DNA of 34,813 bases from Candidatus Aenigmatarchaeota archaeon (GCA_021162425.1 JAGGYQ010000012.1:1-34813), one strand, 5' to 3'. Counted from the stretch's first letter, positions 1 through 9,963 are shown. The notes: generated by a model not told the origin, from the letters alone. Translations and numbers: made by a program.

Positions 1-90
1 CATTTATGCTGATAATTCTTAATTTTATCGGTCCTCTGATAAAGTTTTGAACCAAATCATATATTTAAATAAAAAACTTATATTTTCCTT

Positions 91-432
91 ATGAAGGAAA
101 AACAACATGTTAACATACAGATAGACCACAGCGAAGGCGGGTTTTATTGCGATTCCATAAGTGTTGTTTACAACCCATCGAAATTTGTGCTGGATTTTAG
201 GCAAACAACACCGAGAATAGACCAAATCCATGGGAAAAATCAGCAGACTCTGGCTGTTAAGCATAAGGTCATACTTCTTGATGTTAAATTCGCAAAGGTG
301 TTTCTGAACACACTCAAAAGCGCGGTTCAGGGTTACGAGAAAAAGTATGGTGAGATTAAACTTCCAAAAGCCAAAAAAACAAAGAAAAAAGCCGAGATTG
401 TCGATGCGAAAGACGAGGAATATATAGGATAA
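91..432 (+). CDS. DUF3467 family protein
   Basis: A 113-residue protein matching the small DUF3467 family of archaea and bacteria, whose biochemical role is not established. The N-terminal 80 residues carry the family pattern of an open strand, a surface segment 'YNPSKFVLDF', and a 'DVKFAKVFLNTLKSAVQGYEKKYG' helix region. The last 30 residues are a Lys/Ala/Glu-rich, probably disordered tail starting 'KAKKTKKKAE'. The ATG lies about 26 bp after the TATA-like ATATTTAAAT at 60-69, so a leaderless transcript is likely. It is monocistronic and ends in two T-runs. The 79-residue minus-strand ORF over its start is a shadow. The family call is by eye; function is unknown. Confidence 0.8.
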   Translation: MKEKQHVNIQIDHSEGGFYCDSISVVYNPSKFVLDFRQTTPRIDQIHGKNQQTLAVKHKVILLDVKFAKVFLNTLKSAVQGYEKKYGEIKLPKAKKTKKKAEIVDAKDEEYIG

Positions 433-725
433 ACCCTAAAATTCTTTTTTGACACCCCGTGTATAAATCTGTTTTTTTTCATTCTGCTGTAACTTCGCAC
501 GGGAACTCAACGAAATTCAGGCGTTGAACACGAATTATGAGGTTCAGCACTTGCAGGACTTCACCAAATTTTGTTCGCTAATACTCACAAACTTCTCGTA
601 ATCCGATATGTTATCGAGTGTAACAGATTTGCTCCACAAAGACGAAAAACCATCATATGACCTCAAAAATAAATATGAAAAGAAAAAAGACTTTTTGGGT
701 TTTCAGTTTTTTCAGTTCTTGTTAA
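433..725. other. Gene-free stretch, possibly a decayed ORF
   Basis: About 290 bp between the DUF3467 gene and the small minus-strand gene at 726. After the T-runs I find no tRNA, no repeat shared with the rest of the window and no ORF with a credible start. The minus strand holds an open stretch of roughly 50 codons (about 540-700) with no ATG and no ribosome binding site, which may be a gene remnant. Confidence 0.4.
441..480 (+). terminator. Probable oligo-T transcription terminator
   Basis: Two T-runs, TTCTTTTTT and GTTTTTTTT, lie 10 to 50 bp after the DUF3467 stop codon. Archaeal RNA polymerase terminates at such non-template T-tracts without needing a hairpin. Confidence 0.45.
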
Positions 726-953
726 TTAAAACTCCAAGATTTTCTTCGATACAAACTCTTTTACTTCGGGATCGTCTGGAATAGCGATTGATCTCTTGAA
801 TTTCTTTGCACCATCTGGCATGAAGAACCCTCGAGATATTGAGATGAACTCATTCTCGCCCTGTTCTGAAATTGCCTTTTTTCTCGCTATCTCCAAGAAC
901 TTATTGTTCCCGAATTTAATTTCCTCTGCTCTGATAGTTTCAAATTCTACCAT
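726..953 (-). CDS. Small conserved-looking hypothetical protein (75 aa)
   Basis: A 75-residue charged protein that I do not recognise. It begins 'MVEFETIRAEEIKFG' and has a central 'SRGFFMPDGAKKFKRSIAIPDD' section. The last third, 'DPEVKEFVSKKILEF', looks like a helix. The sequence is soluble, without membrane segments or cysteines. A strong Shine-Dalgarno GGAGGG sits 6 nt before the ATG, the best evidence that this is the real gene rather than the overlapping plus-strand ORF at 796-990. Its promoter must share the 180-bp divergent region with gyrB. A basic strand-like middle with a helical end could suit a nucleic-acid-binding or toxin/antitoxin-sized protein, but nothing in the sequence decides this. 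Confidence 0.7.
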   Translation of the reverse strand: MVEFETIRAEEIKFGNNKFLEIARKKAISEQGENEFISISRGFFMPDGAKKFKRSIAIPDDPEVKEFVSKKILEF

Positions 954-1070
954 TTTTTCCCTCCATTTTATAGGATTTATGCTTACTTAATTGGCAATTT
1001 GGTATTTAAAGTTAACGGTGCAGCCAAAGCTGACATCTGTCTCAAAAAACAGTGCAAAATCATAGTTTGA

Positions 1071-3041
<1,971 letters not shown>

Positions 3042-3049
3042 GTGTTTGA

Positions 3050-5482
3050 ATGGCAGAAGAAACTAAACACGAAAATATGAAAGAAAGGTTGATAGAAGAA
3101 GAGATGAAGACAAGTTATCTTGATTACTCGATGTCCGTTATCGTAGGGCGCGCATTGCCTGATATAAAAGATGGTCTGAAGCCTGTTCAGAGAAGAATTT
3201 TATATGCGATGTATGAAATGGGCCTGCTCCATAACAAGCCGTATAAAAAATGCGCAAGGATAGTTGGTGAAGTTCTTGGTAAATACCATCCACACGGCGA
3301 TCAAGCAGTTTACGACGCGCTTGTTCGACTGGCTCAGGACTTCTCCTTGAGACACCCGCTTATAGACGGGCAGGGTAATTTCGGTTCAATAGACGGCGAT
3401 GCCCCGGCAGCTATGAGATACACAGAGGCAAGGCTTCGTAACGAGGCAGAAGAGCTTCTGACCGACATAGACAAAAACACCGTAAACTTTGTTCAGAATT
3501 TTGACGCTTCACTTAAGGAGCCTCTTGTCCTACCGGGGAAGTTTCCAAATCTCTTGGTAAATGGGGCGTCAGGTATAGCGGTTGGTATGGCAACAAACAT
3601 ACCACCGCACAATTTAAGCGAGGCAATAGATGCTATAATCGCAACCATAGACAACCCAGACATTACTGTTGAGGAACTGATGGGATACATTCTTGGCCCT
3701 GATTTTCCTACAGGCGGGATAATTCTTGGTAAAGCAGGTTTGATACAGGCATACAAAACAGGGAAAGGATTGATAACAGTCAGAGGGCGTGCAGAGATTG
3801 AGCCAAGAGGAAGCGACAGAGAAAGAATCGTTATAAAGGAAGTGCCATATCAAGTCAACAAGGCAAGACTCATAGAGGAGATAGCGAGAAATGTAAGGGA
3901 AAAAAGAATAAAGGGTATAACCAACATACGCGACGAGTCAGACAAAGAAGGCATAAGAATCGTAATAGATGTTTCCTCAAATACACCCGCGAACGTTGTT
4001 CTGAACAACTTATACAAGCACACCCAACTACAAACGACCTTTGGCATAAATCTACTCGCCCTCGTCGACAATCAGCCTCGACTTCTCAATCTCAAGGAGA
4101 TGATAGTCGAATTCATAAAACACAGGAAAAATGTCGTCACAAAAAGGACGAAATTTGAACTCAGAGAAGCAATGGAAAGAGAACACATACTTGAAGGTCT
4201 TATAATAGCGCTTGACGACATAGACAGGGTGATAAAAACCATAAAATCATCGAAAAACGCCGAAGAAGCAAGGAAAAGATTGATATCGGGATTTGATTTA
4301 AGCGAAAAGCAGGCACAGGCAATACTTGACATGAAGCTTCAGAAACTGACGAATCTCGAGCAGGAAAAGATAAGAAAAGAACAGGAATCGCTCGTCAATA
4401 AAATAATGGAATTGAAAGATATACTCGAACATGAAGAAAAGATTTACGGTATAATAAAGAAGGAACTTGAGGAAATAAAAGAGAAATATGGCGATGAAAG
4501 GAGAACCGAAGTGGTGAAAGGACGTGACAGGATAGAGGACCTCGAGGATGACAGGCTCATCAAACAAGAGGATGTTGTAATACTGATATCCGAAAATGAC
4601 TACATAAAACGTGTCCCGCTCGACGAATACAGACAGCAGAGAAGAGGCGGGAAGGGGATGATAGGAACGCGAACAAAAGAGGGAGACATAGTAAAGAATG
4701 TCTACGTTGTCAATACGCACGATTACCTCATGTTCTTCACAAACAAGGGAAGGGTTTTCTGGTTAAAGGCATATAAAATACCAGAAACTAGCAGGTATTC
4801 AAGAGGGAAGCATATGGCGAATATACTCATGCTTCAAAAAGACGAAAAAGTAAAGGACATAATACCAGTTAAGAAGTTTGAAAAAGGCTTTTACATATTC
4901 TTTGCAACAAAGAAAGGATTGGTGAAAAAAACCGAACTCATGGAATACAGCAGACCCAGAAATTCTGGAATAATAGCAATAAGGTTAAAGGAGGGCGATG
5001 ACTTAATAGAAGCTAGGCTAACCGATGGGAATAAGGAAATAATCTTGGCTACAAAGAAAGGTTATGCCATAAGATTCAGCGAAGCAGACGTCAGACCAAT
5101 GGGGAGAATATCCTCTGGTGTTCGTGGGATAAGATTGAGAAAGGGTGACGAAGTTGTTGGAACAGCCGAGGTTGTTTACGGTGAGTCGTTGCTCACGGTA
5201 ACAGAAAAAGGTTTTGGTAAAAGAACGAAATTCTCGTTGTATAGACGACAGAAAAGAGGCGGAAAAGGAATAAAAAACATGAGAATAACTGAGAAAAACG
5301 GAGACATTATAGGTTGTGAATCAGTAAATGATGAGAATGAAGTGGTGTTGGTTTCCAGAAACGGTCTTGTAATACGGACATTTGCAAAAGACATATCAGA
5401 GGTTGGACGTGTTACTCAAGGCGTGCGTGTTATGAGATTGGATATTGATGATAAATTGGTTTCTCTTGCAAAGGCAGGTTGA
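3050..5482 (+). CDS. gyrA: DNA gyrase subunit A
   Basis: DNA-breaking and DNA-wrapping subunit of gyrase, full length at 810 residues. The winged-helix/tower domain carries the catalytic tyrosine at about residue 124 in 'AMRYTEARL'. The quinolone-pocket helix reads '[10 protein letters not shown]', so the residue matching E. coli Ser83 is Gln; the acidic residue matching Asp87 is kept. The coiled-coil arm covers about 360-480. The C-terminal beta-pinwheel (about 500-805) has the GyrA box 'QQRRGGKG' near residue 529 and a second box-like 'QKRGGKG' in a late blade. An intact GyrA box means the enzyme should wrap DNA and supercoil negatively, so it is gyrase rather than topoisomerase IV. It ends 8 bp from the 3' end of the convergent tRNA-Gly gene. 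Confidence 0.97.
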   Translation: MAEETKHENMKERLIEEEMKTSYLDYSMSVIVGRALPDIKDGLKPVQRRILYAMYEMGLLHNKPYKKCARIVGEVLGKYHPHGDQAVYDALVRLAQDFSLRHPLIDGQGNFGSIDGDAPAAMRYTEARLRNEAEELLTDIDKNTVNFVQNFDASLKEPLVLPGKFPNLLVNGASGIAVGMATNIPPHNLSEAIDAIIATIDNPDITVEELMGYILGPDFPTGGIILGKAGLIQAYKTGKGLITVRGRAEIEPRGSDRERIVIKEVPYQVNKARLIEEIARNVREKRIKGITNIRDESDKEGIRIVIDVSSNTPANVVLNNLYKHTQLQTTFGINLLALVDNQPRLLNLKEMIVEFIKHRKNVVTKRTKFELREAMEREHILEGLIIALDDIDRVIKTIKSSKNAEEARKRLISGFDLSEKQAQAILDMKLQKLTNLEQEKIRKEQESLVNKIMELKDILEHEEKIYGIIKKELEEIKEKYGDERRTEVVKGRDRIEDLEDDRLIKQEDVVILISENDYIKRVPLDEYRQQRRGGKGMIGTRTKEGDIVKNVYVVNTHDYLMFFTNKGRVFWLKAYKIPETSRYSRGKHMANILMLQKDEKVKDIIPVKKFEKGFYIFFATKKGLVKKTELMEYSRPRNSGIIAIRLKEGDDLIEARLTDGNKEIILATKKGYAIRFSEADVRPMGRISSGVRGIRLRKGDEVVGTAEVVYGESLLTVTEKGFGKRTKFSLYRRQKRGGKGIKNMRITEKNGDIIGCESVNDENEVVLVSRNGLVIRTFAKDISEVGRVTQGVRVMRLDIDDKLVSLAKAG

Positions 5483-5504
5483 ATTTTGGATGCGCCGGCC
5501 GGGA

Positions 5505-5654
5505 TTTCCAACATAAGGGAGCCTTCCCCTCCCTTATCAACCCTTCCGAGCCATAAGGGAATAAGGGCGCCACGCCCGCCCTTATCAACCCATCCTACCG
5601 TTAAGGCGCCACGCCCTCCTTTATCAACCTTTCCGAGCCGATGGGGTTTCAGCT
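5505..5654 (-). other. 150-nt T-loop intron of tRNA-Gly with three-hairpin repeat array
   Basis: The insertion lies between nt 59 and 60. T-loop TTCA (54-57) pairs with TGGA just before the constant AAT, giving a BHB-like site with AA^A and AA^T bulges. Inside are three degenerate tandem units, each starting GGTTGATAA and folding into a hairpin. Two stems are perfect 9-bp: ATAAGGGCG/CGCCCTTAT and ATAAGGGAG/CTCCCTTAT, where one stem pair changes from C-G to A-T on both sides. The last unit is identical to the 3' end of the tRNA-His intron. The ORF-track protein here (VDKGGRGAL repeats) is an artefact of the repeat. Confidence 0.85.
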
Positions 5655-5683
5655 TTTGAACCCGGGTTACAGGCTTGGGAAGC

Positions 5684-5738
5684 TTACACCAGAGATTTCG
5701 AAAGATGTATGCCAAGCATACATCGATTTACATCCTGT
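5684..5738 (-). other. tRNA intron at 29/30 of tRNA-Gly with near-ideal BHB
   Basis: A 55-nt intron in the anticodon stem. The splice-site fold is a complete bulge-helix-bulge. Central helix: ACAC (nt 24-27) with GTGT at the intron 3' end. Three-nt bulges: GG^A on the 5' side and AA^G on the 3' side. Inner helix: CAGG/TCTG inside the intron. Outer pairs: AGG (21-23) with CTT (31-33). Position 29/30 is a known non-canonical archaeal intron site. Confidence 0.85.
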
Positions 5739-5786
5739 CCGTGTCCTACCAGGCTAGACTACCGGCGCATGAAACCTTTTTGGATT

Positions 5787-5797
5787 CTATTATATTT
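5787..5797 (-). promoter_or_regulatory. TATA box of the tRNA-Gly gene
   Basis: Minus strand AAATATAATAG, centred 24 bp upstream of the mature tRNA-Gly 5' end, the usual archaeal TATA-to-start spacing. Confidence 0.55.
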
Positions 5798-5865
5798 GCT
5801 GTTTGCAATAAAAATTTAAAGGGTAAAAAATAAGAAAAATTTTTTCATCCTCCCGGTTTCATCCC

Positions 5866-6243
5866 CTATTTCTTCTTTGCTTCAGGGCTCACGAAGAGGA
5901 TGATGGAACCTATGAGCACGATTATGTCTATGGGTGGGAGAAATGCTGCAATCAAAGCATATATTGCTGCTCCGTGGAAATCCTTGGATGCCATTTTTTC
6001 GAATGTCTTCCATATGAGGAAGAGTCCTATCAAAGACAGCACCACGAGTCCTGCTACAATTCCTGTCCAGAACGCCCCGAGACCTATCGGAGCGAACATC
6101 ATTGCATACGGGCCCAAAGAGAACGCTGTTATCGAAAAGAGTATCCCTATTATTTTCAGGACGAATGCCACCAGAACCACTATCTTCCCTATCTTCGCCT
6201 CAGTACTCAGACCCTCAAAGTCAACCAAATTATTTAAATCCAT
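5866..6243 (-). CDS. Small multi-pass membrane protein of unknown function
   Basis: A 125-residue integral membrane protein that I do not recognise. A short polar N-terminus, 'MDLNNLVDFEGLSTEAKIGK', is followed by hydrophobic segments at about 20-42, 47-76 and 90-118. The middle one is long enough to be two helices, so three or four spans are likely. The C-terminus 'SPEAKKK' is basic and probably cytoplasmic. There are no catalytic motifs. It is monocistronic between two tRNA genes on the same strand and has only a weak ribosome binding site. The two overlapping plus-strand ORFs are shadows, since the hydrophobic periodicity is only in this frame. Confidence 0.75.
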   Translation of the reverse strand: MDLNNLVDFEGLSTEAKIGKIVVLVAFVLKIIGILFSITAFSLGPYAMMFAPIGLGAFWTGIVAGLVVLSLIGLFLIWKTFEKMASKDFHGAAIYALIAAFLPPIDIIVLIGSIILFVSPEAKKK

Positions 6244-6300
6244 ACTATAGTTTTCGTGGCTCAGCTTAAAAAGATTTATAGAGGAGCGCTGGGTGCAGGA

Positions 6301-6493
6301 TTCCCGTGAGCCTTTTCCTGAAAAAGGCTCAAGCGAAAAGGAGCCTCACTCCACTTCGTTTCGCTCGGCTTCCATCGGAAGCGAACACAGAGATATTCCC
6401 AATGCTTTTGCCTTGAGGAAAAGCTTCTCGGAAGCGAGTGAGCCTGCGAGCGAAGCTCCTTTTGCTCCACCGCTTTTCTTGAAAAAGCGGTGT
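6301..6493 (-). other. 193-nt T-loop intron of tRNA-Ser
   Basis: Insertion between nt 59 and 60. TTCG (54-57) can pair with CGGG directly before the constant AAT; the G57-C pair replaces the A57-T pair seen in tRNA-Gly and tRNA-His. The insert is GC-rich and highly self-complementary, with hairpins near both ends (CACCGCTTTT/AAAAGCGGTG and GAGCCTTTT/AAAAGGCTC) and long arms AAAAGGAGC/GCTCCTTTT. Inner-helix pairing next to the bulges is poor, so it would be a relaxed BHB. Confidence 0.75.
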
Positions 6494-6511
6494 TTCGAAC
6501 CTGCGCGGGCG

Positions 6512-6630
6512 TACGAGCGAACGACGCACACTCCATGCGCGTCAATCTGGAGCAGCGAAAGACACACACTCCATGCGCGTCAATCTGGAGCAGCGAAAGA
6601 CGCACACTCCATGCGCGTCAATCTGCTTTT
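6512..6630 (-). repeat. Variable-arm insertion of tRNA-Ser with 3 x 38-nt tandem repeat
   Basis: On the plus strand, unit GAGCAGCGAAAGACGCACAC plus TCCATGCGCGTCAATCTG occurs at 6550-6587 and 6588-6625, with a slightly diverged copy ending at 6549. The two perfect-length copies differ at only one base. Each unit folds (GACGCGCA/TGTGCGTC). Probably an intron in the long variable arm, since GGGCG/CGCCC would close normally without it. The exact splice points cannot be fixed: several relaxed BHB registers are possible, for example GCGA/TCGC. Confidence 0.7.
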
Positions 6631-6763
6631 CGCCCACAGGGTTAGCAACCCTGCGCCTTAACCGCTCGGCCAACCCAGCTTGCTCCACAATACAAAATCT
6701 TACGCATAATCTTTATAAATATAAACTAGTTAATATCAATAAATGATTTTATGAGGTGAATAT

Positions 6764-7069
6764 ATGGCGATAAAGGTTGCTAGCATCTCTGACACATACG
6801 GAAAGGATGTTTTTACACACAAAGGGATGTTTTGCGGAAAAGTAGAAGATGTCGAGTGTGACCTTAAGAGATTCAAGATTCGTTCGCTCGTAGTCAGGGC
6901 TGCAAAGGAGTCATACATTTCAAAAATGCTCGGAAACAAGAAGGGGGTTATCATTCCGTTTCCCATGGTAGAATCAATAGGGGATATAATAATAATCAAA
7001 CACATATCCCTGCCCGTTTCTGAAGAAACGCCAAGTGAAGAACCACATGCGCAGGCAACGAGTATGTAA
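6764..7069 (+). CDS. PRC-barrel domain protein
   Basis: A 101-residue cytosolic protein. Residues about 1-80 fit the PRC-barrel fold seen in small archaeal proteins and at the end of RimM. Strand pattern: 'KVASISDTYGKDVFT', 'GKVEDVECDLKRFKIRSLVV' and 'PFPMVESIGDIIII'. The last 20 residues are a Glu/Ser/Pro-rich tail. Archaeal stand-alone PRC-barrel proteins are poorly characterised; links to RNA metabolism and to cell division have been proposed. The ATG follows GAGGTGA at good spacing, and a TATA box CTTTATAAAT lies near 6711. It ends 2 bp before the stop codon of the convergent aminopeptidase gene. Confidence 0.8.
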   Translation: MAIKVASISDTYGKDVFTHKGMFCGKVEDVECDLKRFKIRSLVVRAAKESYISKMLGNKKGVIIPFPMVESIGDIIIIKHISLPVSEETPSEEPHAQATSM

Positions 7070-7071
7070 GT

Positions 7072-8073
7072 TTATGAAAGCATTTCCGCTTTATTTTTTT
7101 TAATCAAAATCATATTCTCTATTCTGAATCCGCCAATGCCTTTTATATAAATTCCAGGCTCTATTGTCATGACCATGTTTTCCTTCAGCGTGTCAGGCAT
7201 TGGGTCATGGACATCGAGACCGACACTATGACCAAAAGAATGACAGACTTTGTAGCCCTTTTTCCTGAACAACTTTCCCTGCAACCTTTCAATAGCCTCT
7301 ATGCTTACACCAGAGGCAAGGTTATCAAATATGACGTCATGAATTTCCTTCACATCTTCAAACACAGCCTTCTTTTTCCCGGTTAATCTTCCGAACACAC
7401 GCGTGAGGTCGGAGCAATACCCATTAGACTTGCAACCAATATCTACAAGGACATGCTCGCAGCTTTTTACAATCTTTTCGTTGGGTTTGTGATGAACGAA
7501 GGATGATTGCTCACCCGATGAGACTATACTCTCGAACGCGTTTTCTACGTGATGCTTCTTGAAAAACATGTCTATCATCTCTGCAATTTCAATTTCAGAT
7601 TTCCCTGTGAATCTGCCTTCCACATATTTAAATGCTTTTTTCGTTACTCTTATCGCTTTTTTTATTTGATTCATTTCGTATTCATCTTTAACAACTCGCT
7701 GCATTTTTATGAACTTCTCAAACGGCTTCAGGGAGAGCTTCAACTTCTTCAACTTTTTGTATAACAAGACATTCATCTTCCTTTCGTCAAACCCTATGAT
7801 TCTGTATGGTCTGACTATCTTGAAGAGGTCTTCGAATTTTTTTATAAACATGACATGAGGATATACTGTCTTTATCTCGCTTTCAAGCAGGGTAGCGATA
7901 ATCTTTGGTTTGCGGTCGGCGGGGAATAGCATGAAAATCGCATCATCTTTGAATCCGAGGTAACCGGTGTAATAATATATGTCATTCTTGTCCGATGTGA
8001 GAACAGCCTCCACGTTTTTCTTTTTCATCAATTCGGCAAGTCTTTTCTGCCTCTTTTGGAAATCAGGCTTCAT
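7072..8073 (-). CDS. M24 family aminopeptidase (Xaa-Pro dipeptidase-like)
   Basis: A cytosolic two-metal peptidase of the pita-bread fold, acting on peptides with proline at the second position. The creatinase-type N-terminal domain (about 1-120) precedes the catalytic domain (about 125-333). Metal ligands are visible in order: Asp in 'VLVDIGCKSNGYCSD' (two Asp), His in 'SFGHSVGLDVHD', Glu in 'TIEPGIYI' and Glu in 'RIENMI'. The length of 333 is usual for archaeal PepQ-like enzymes. The start ATG is about 30 bp from the palindromic TATA box at 8101-8112, consistent with a leaderless mRNA. It could be an Xaa-Pro aminopeptidase or dipeptidase; these are not separable by eye. Confidence 0.88.
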   Translation of the reverse strand: MKPDFQKRQKRLAELMKKKNVEAVLTSDKNDIYYYTGYLGFKDDAIFMLFPADRKPKIIATLLESEIKTVYPHVMFIKKFEDLFKIVRPYRIIGFDERKMNVLLYKKLKKLKLSLKPFEKFIKMQRVVKDEYEMNQIKKAIRVTKKAFKYVEGRFTGKSEIEIAEMIDMFFKKHHVENAFESIVSSGEQSSFVHHKPNEKIVKSCEHVLVDIGCKSNGYCSDLTRVFGRLTGKKKAVFEDVKEIHDVIFDNLASGVSIEAIERLQGKLFRKKGYKVCHSFGHSVGLDVHDPMPDTLKENMVMTIEPGIYIKGIGGFRIENMILIKKNKAEMLS

Positions 8074-8100
8074 TCTATATATTTGCCTGAAATGAATAAA

Positions 8101-8112
8101 AGATTTAAATCT
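8101..8112. promoter_or_regulatory. Palindromic TATA box shared by divergent genes
   Basis: AGATTTAAATCT is a perfect 12-bp palindrome centred between the M24 peptidase (ATG about 30 bp away, minus strand) and the transketolase operon (ATG about 40 bp away, plus strand). It may serve as the TBP site for both directions, and it helps choose the transketolase start at 8150 over the ORF-track start at 8120. Confidence 0.5.
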
Positions 8113-8149
8113 GACTGTAATGAGTTTTATTTATTGGGGCGGGAAGAAC

Positions 8150-8965
8150 ATGCAAGACAATCTGAAAGCAGTAGCAAATAACATAAGAAAGGACATAATA
8201 AAGATGACAGCAGAGGCTGGTTCTGGTCATCCCGGCGGGTCGCTGTCATGTGTCGAAATTTTGGTTTCACTCTATTTTAGTGTTATGAATCATAAACCTG
8301 AAGACCCTGAATGGGAAGGACGGGATAGGTTCGTCTTATCAAAAGGACACGCTGCCCCTGCTCTTTACGCTGTTCTGGCAAGGAGCGGATATTTCCCTCT
8401 CGAGGAACTTGCAACTTTGAGAAAGTTGAATAGCCGCTTACAGGGACATCCGCACAGAAAATCACTTCCTGGAATTGAAGCATCAACTGGTTCGCTCGGT
8501 CAGGGCTTTTCAATTGCGGTTGGTATGGCTTTGGGATTGAAAAGCGATAGCAGACCAAACAAAGTATACGTTCTGCTGGGTGATGGCGAAATCCAAGAAG
8601 GTCAGGTTTGGGAGGCAGCAAACACGGCTTCACACTACAAACTCGATAATCTTATAGCGATACTTGACCACAACGGTCTGCAAATAGACGGTCATGTCAA
8701 AGATGTCATGAACATATATCCTATTGAAAAGAAATGGGAGGCGTTCGGGTGGGACGTTATCACTGTTGATGACGGTCATGATTTTGAAAAACTTCTTGCA
8801 GCTTTTGAAAAAGCCAAACAGCAGAAAGGCAGACCAACAATTATAATAGCAAACACGGTGAAAGGTAAAGGCGTTTCCTTTATGGAGAACAGGGCGGAGT
8901 GGCATGGAAAAGCACCGACAAAAGAGCAGGCTGAAATCGCTTTGAGGGAGTTGGAAACATGGTGA
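8150..8965 (+). CDS. Transketolase, N-terminal (thiamine diphosphate-binding) subunit
   Basis: One half of a split transketolase, which moves two-carbon ketol units between sugar phosphates in the non-oxidative pentose phosphate pathway. The residues '[11 protein letters not shown]' and '[11 protein letters not shown]' hold conserved active-site histidines. The ThDP/Mg motif is '[13 protein letters not shown]' through 'LDHNG'. I start at 8150 ([11 protein letters not shown]) because family members begin here, GGGGCGGGAAG precedes it, and the ATG at 8120 would fall before the likely transcription start. The protein is about 271 residues. It overlaps the C-terminal subunit by 7 bp (ATGGTGA), implying translational coupling. 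A split enzyme is typical of archaea. Confidence 0.95.
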   Translation: MQDNLKAVANNIRKDIIKMTAEAGSGHPGGSLSCVEILVSLYFSVMNHKPEDPEWEGRDRFVLSKGHAAPALYAVLARSGYFPLEELATLRKLNSRLQGHPHRKSLPGIEASTGSLGQGFSIAVGMALGLKSDSRPNKVYVLLGDGEIQEGQVWEAANTASHYKLDNLIAILDHNGLQIDGHVKDVMNIYPIEKKWEAFGWDVITVDDGHDFEKLLAAFEKAKQQKGRPTIIIANTVKGKGVSFMENRAEWHGKAPTKEQAEIALRELETW

Positions 8966-9963
8966 ACCAGAAGCTTAACCCGGATATGAAACTTGCCGAA
9001 AATGTATTCAACAATCCTGAAATGATTCCAACCAGAAATGGATTTGGCGAAGCCTTGCTTGAACTCGGGGAGGAGAACAAAAATGTCGTTGTTCTTACAG
9101 GCGACCTTACAGAATCGGTCAGGGCACATAAATTCGGCGAGAAATACCCAAACCGACTTTTCCGTATGGGTATCGCTGAACAAAATATGATGAGTGTTGC
9201 CGCAGGATTGAGCGCAGTTGGAAAAATACCGTTCGTTGCAACGTTCAGTATCTTTGCAACCGGTCGCGCATGGGAGCAGTTGAGAACAAGCGTCTGCTAC
9301 AACGAATTCAATGTTAAAATAGCGGCCTCGCACGGTGGCATAACCGTCGGTGAAGACGGTGCCTCACACCATGCGACTGAAGATATAGGCATAGCAAGAG
9401 TTATACCGAACATCAAAGTTATAATTCCTGTTGATAGTATCGAAGCAAAGAAAGCGACCATAGAAGCGGCAAGAATTTACGGTCCGATGCTCTTGCGATT
9501 GTCAAGAGATAAATTCCCTGTTATAACGACGAACGAAACACCGTTCGAGATAGGAAAGGCGAACGTCATACGATTTGGCGATGATGTGACAGTATTTGCT
9601 TCAGGTGTAATGGTTTACGAATCACTACTTGCTGCAAAAACCCTTGAAAAAGAAGGAATAGATGTCCGCGTGGTGAATGTTCACACAGTAAAACCTATAG
9701 ACGAGAAAGCAATAATCACCGCTGCAAAAGAGACAGGCGTCGTGGTCACGGCGGAAGAGCATCAACACATTGGCGGTCTTGGCTCGGCAGTTGCTGAAGT
9801 CCTAATCGAAAATTACCCTGTCCCCATGAAGCGCGTCGGGATAAGGGATGTGTTCGGCGAATCTGGAAAGCCAAGAGAGCTTATGGAAAAATACAGAATT
9901 ACAAGCAAAGACATAGCAAAGGCTGTGAAAGAGGTTTTGAAAAAGAAATTTGCCTATAATTGA
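8959..9963 (+). CDS. Transketolase, C-terminal subunit
   Basis: Second half of the split transketolase, 334 residues. The pyrimidine-binding (PP-family) domain runs about 20-185 with '[20 protein letters not shown]' and the ThDP-activating Glu in '[15 protein letters not shown]'. The phosphate-contacting loop contains '[12 protein letters not shown]'. The transketolase C domain follows (about 200-325) with '[15 protein letters not shown]'. It must pair with the upstream N-terminal subunit to form the active site, which lies at the subunit interface. The start codon overlaps the upstream stop. DXS and pyruvate dehydrogenase E1-beta share the fold, but the split size and partner favour transketolase. 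Confidence 0.95.
   Translation: MVNQKLNPDMKLAENVFNNPEMIPTRNGFGEALLELGEENKNVVVLTGDLTESVRAHKFGEKYPNRLFRMGIAEQNMMSVAAGLSAVGKIPFVATFSIFATGRAWEQLRTSVCYNEFNVKIAASHGGITVGEDGASHHATEDIGIARVIPNIKVIIPVDSIEAKKATIEAARIYGPMLLRLSRDKFPVITTNETPFEIGKANVIRFGDDVTVFASGVMVYESLLAAKTLEKEGIDVRVVNVHTVKPIDEKAIITAAKETGVVVTAEEHQHIGGLGSAVAEVLIENYPVPMKRVGIRDVFGESGKPRELMEKYRITSKDIAKAVKEVLKKKFAYN

Larger units (their letters stand above)
5491..5768 (-). tRNA. tRNA-Gly(CCC) with two introns (29/30 and T loop)
   Basis: Acceptor strands GCGCCGG (5768-5762) and CCGGCGC (5498-5492) pair perfectly, with discriminator A73 at 5491 and no encoded CCA. The D arm is GTCT-AGCCTGGTA-GGAC. The anticodon arm is split after C27-G28-G29; the 3' part supplies G30-C31, loop TTCCCAA (anticodon CCC at 5679-5677) and GCCTG. 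All five anticodon-stem pairs form only after the 55-nt intron is removed. The T stem CCGGG/CCCGG is split in its loop by a further 150 nt. Removing both gives a standard 73-nt tRNA with loop TTCAAAT. A TATA box (AAATATAATAG on the minus strand, plus 5787-5797) sits 24 bp upstream of the mature 5' end. A tRNA-Tyr(GTA) reading was considered and dropped. Confidence 0.9.
6287..6679 (-). tRNA. tRNA-Ser(GCT) with variable-arm and T-loop insertions
   Basis: Acceptor GCTGGGT (6679-6673) pairs with ACCCAGC (6294-6288), and discriminator G73 at 6287 is as expected for serine. The anticodon arm is CAGGG-TTGCTAA-CCCTG, anticodon GCT at 6646-6644. The class II variable arm starts GGGCG (6635-6631) and closes CGCCC (6511-6507), but its loop is swollen to 119 nt by three 38-nt repeats. 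The T stem GCAGG/CCTGC is interrupted in its loop by 193 nt. The gene spans 393 bp against an expected 85-88 nt mature length. No CCA is encoded. A TTTATAAA box lies near 6711-6720. ORFs called across this region are spurious. Confidence 0.88.

Noticed and set aside
540-700. Minus-strand open stretch of about 50 codons
   Set aside because: No ATG or ribosome binding site and no recognisable family; mentioned only as a possible remnant.
5505-5654. Integrated element or att site in the tRNA T loop
   Set aside because: Integrases often target this spot, but the insertions are short, carry no genes or att duplications and show splice-site pairing that covaries with the T loop.
5416-5715. 99-residue minus-strand ORF with VDKGGRGAL repeats
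   Set aside because: It is the translation of the tRNA-Gly T-loop intron hairpin repeats and runs through tRNA exons; the same peptide appears in tRNA-His only because the RNA repeat is shared.
5655-5768. tRNA-Tyr(GTA) reading of the tRNA-Gly gene
   Set aside because: ACAGG-ATGTAA/CCTGT mimics a Tyr anticodon arm, but it leaves three extra nucleotides after the D stem and a G1-C72 pair atypical for archaeal Tyr. The Gly(CCC) reading with a 29/30 intron fits every position and has a full BHB.
6293-6661. 122-residue plus-strand ORF and overlapping minus-strand ORFs of 109, 73 and 66 aa
   Set aside because: They lie inside tRNA-Ser and its insertions; low-stop GC-rich repeats explain the open frames.
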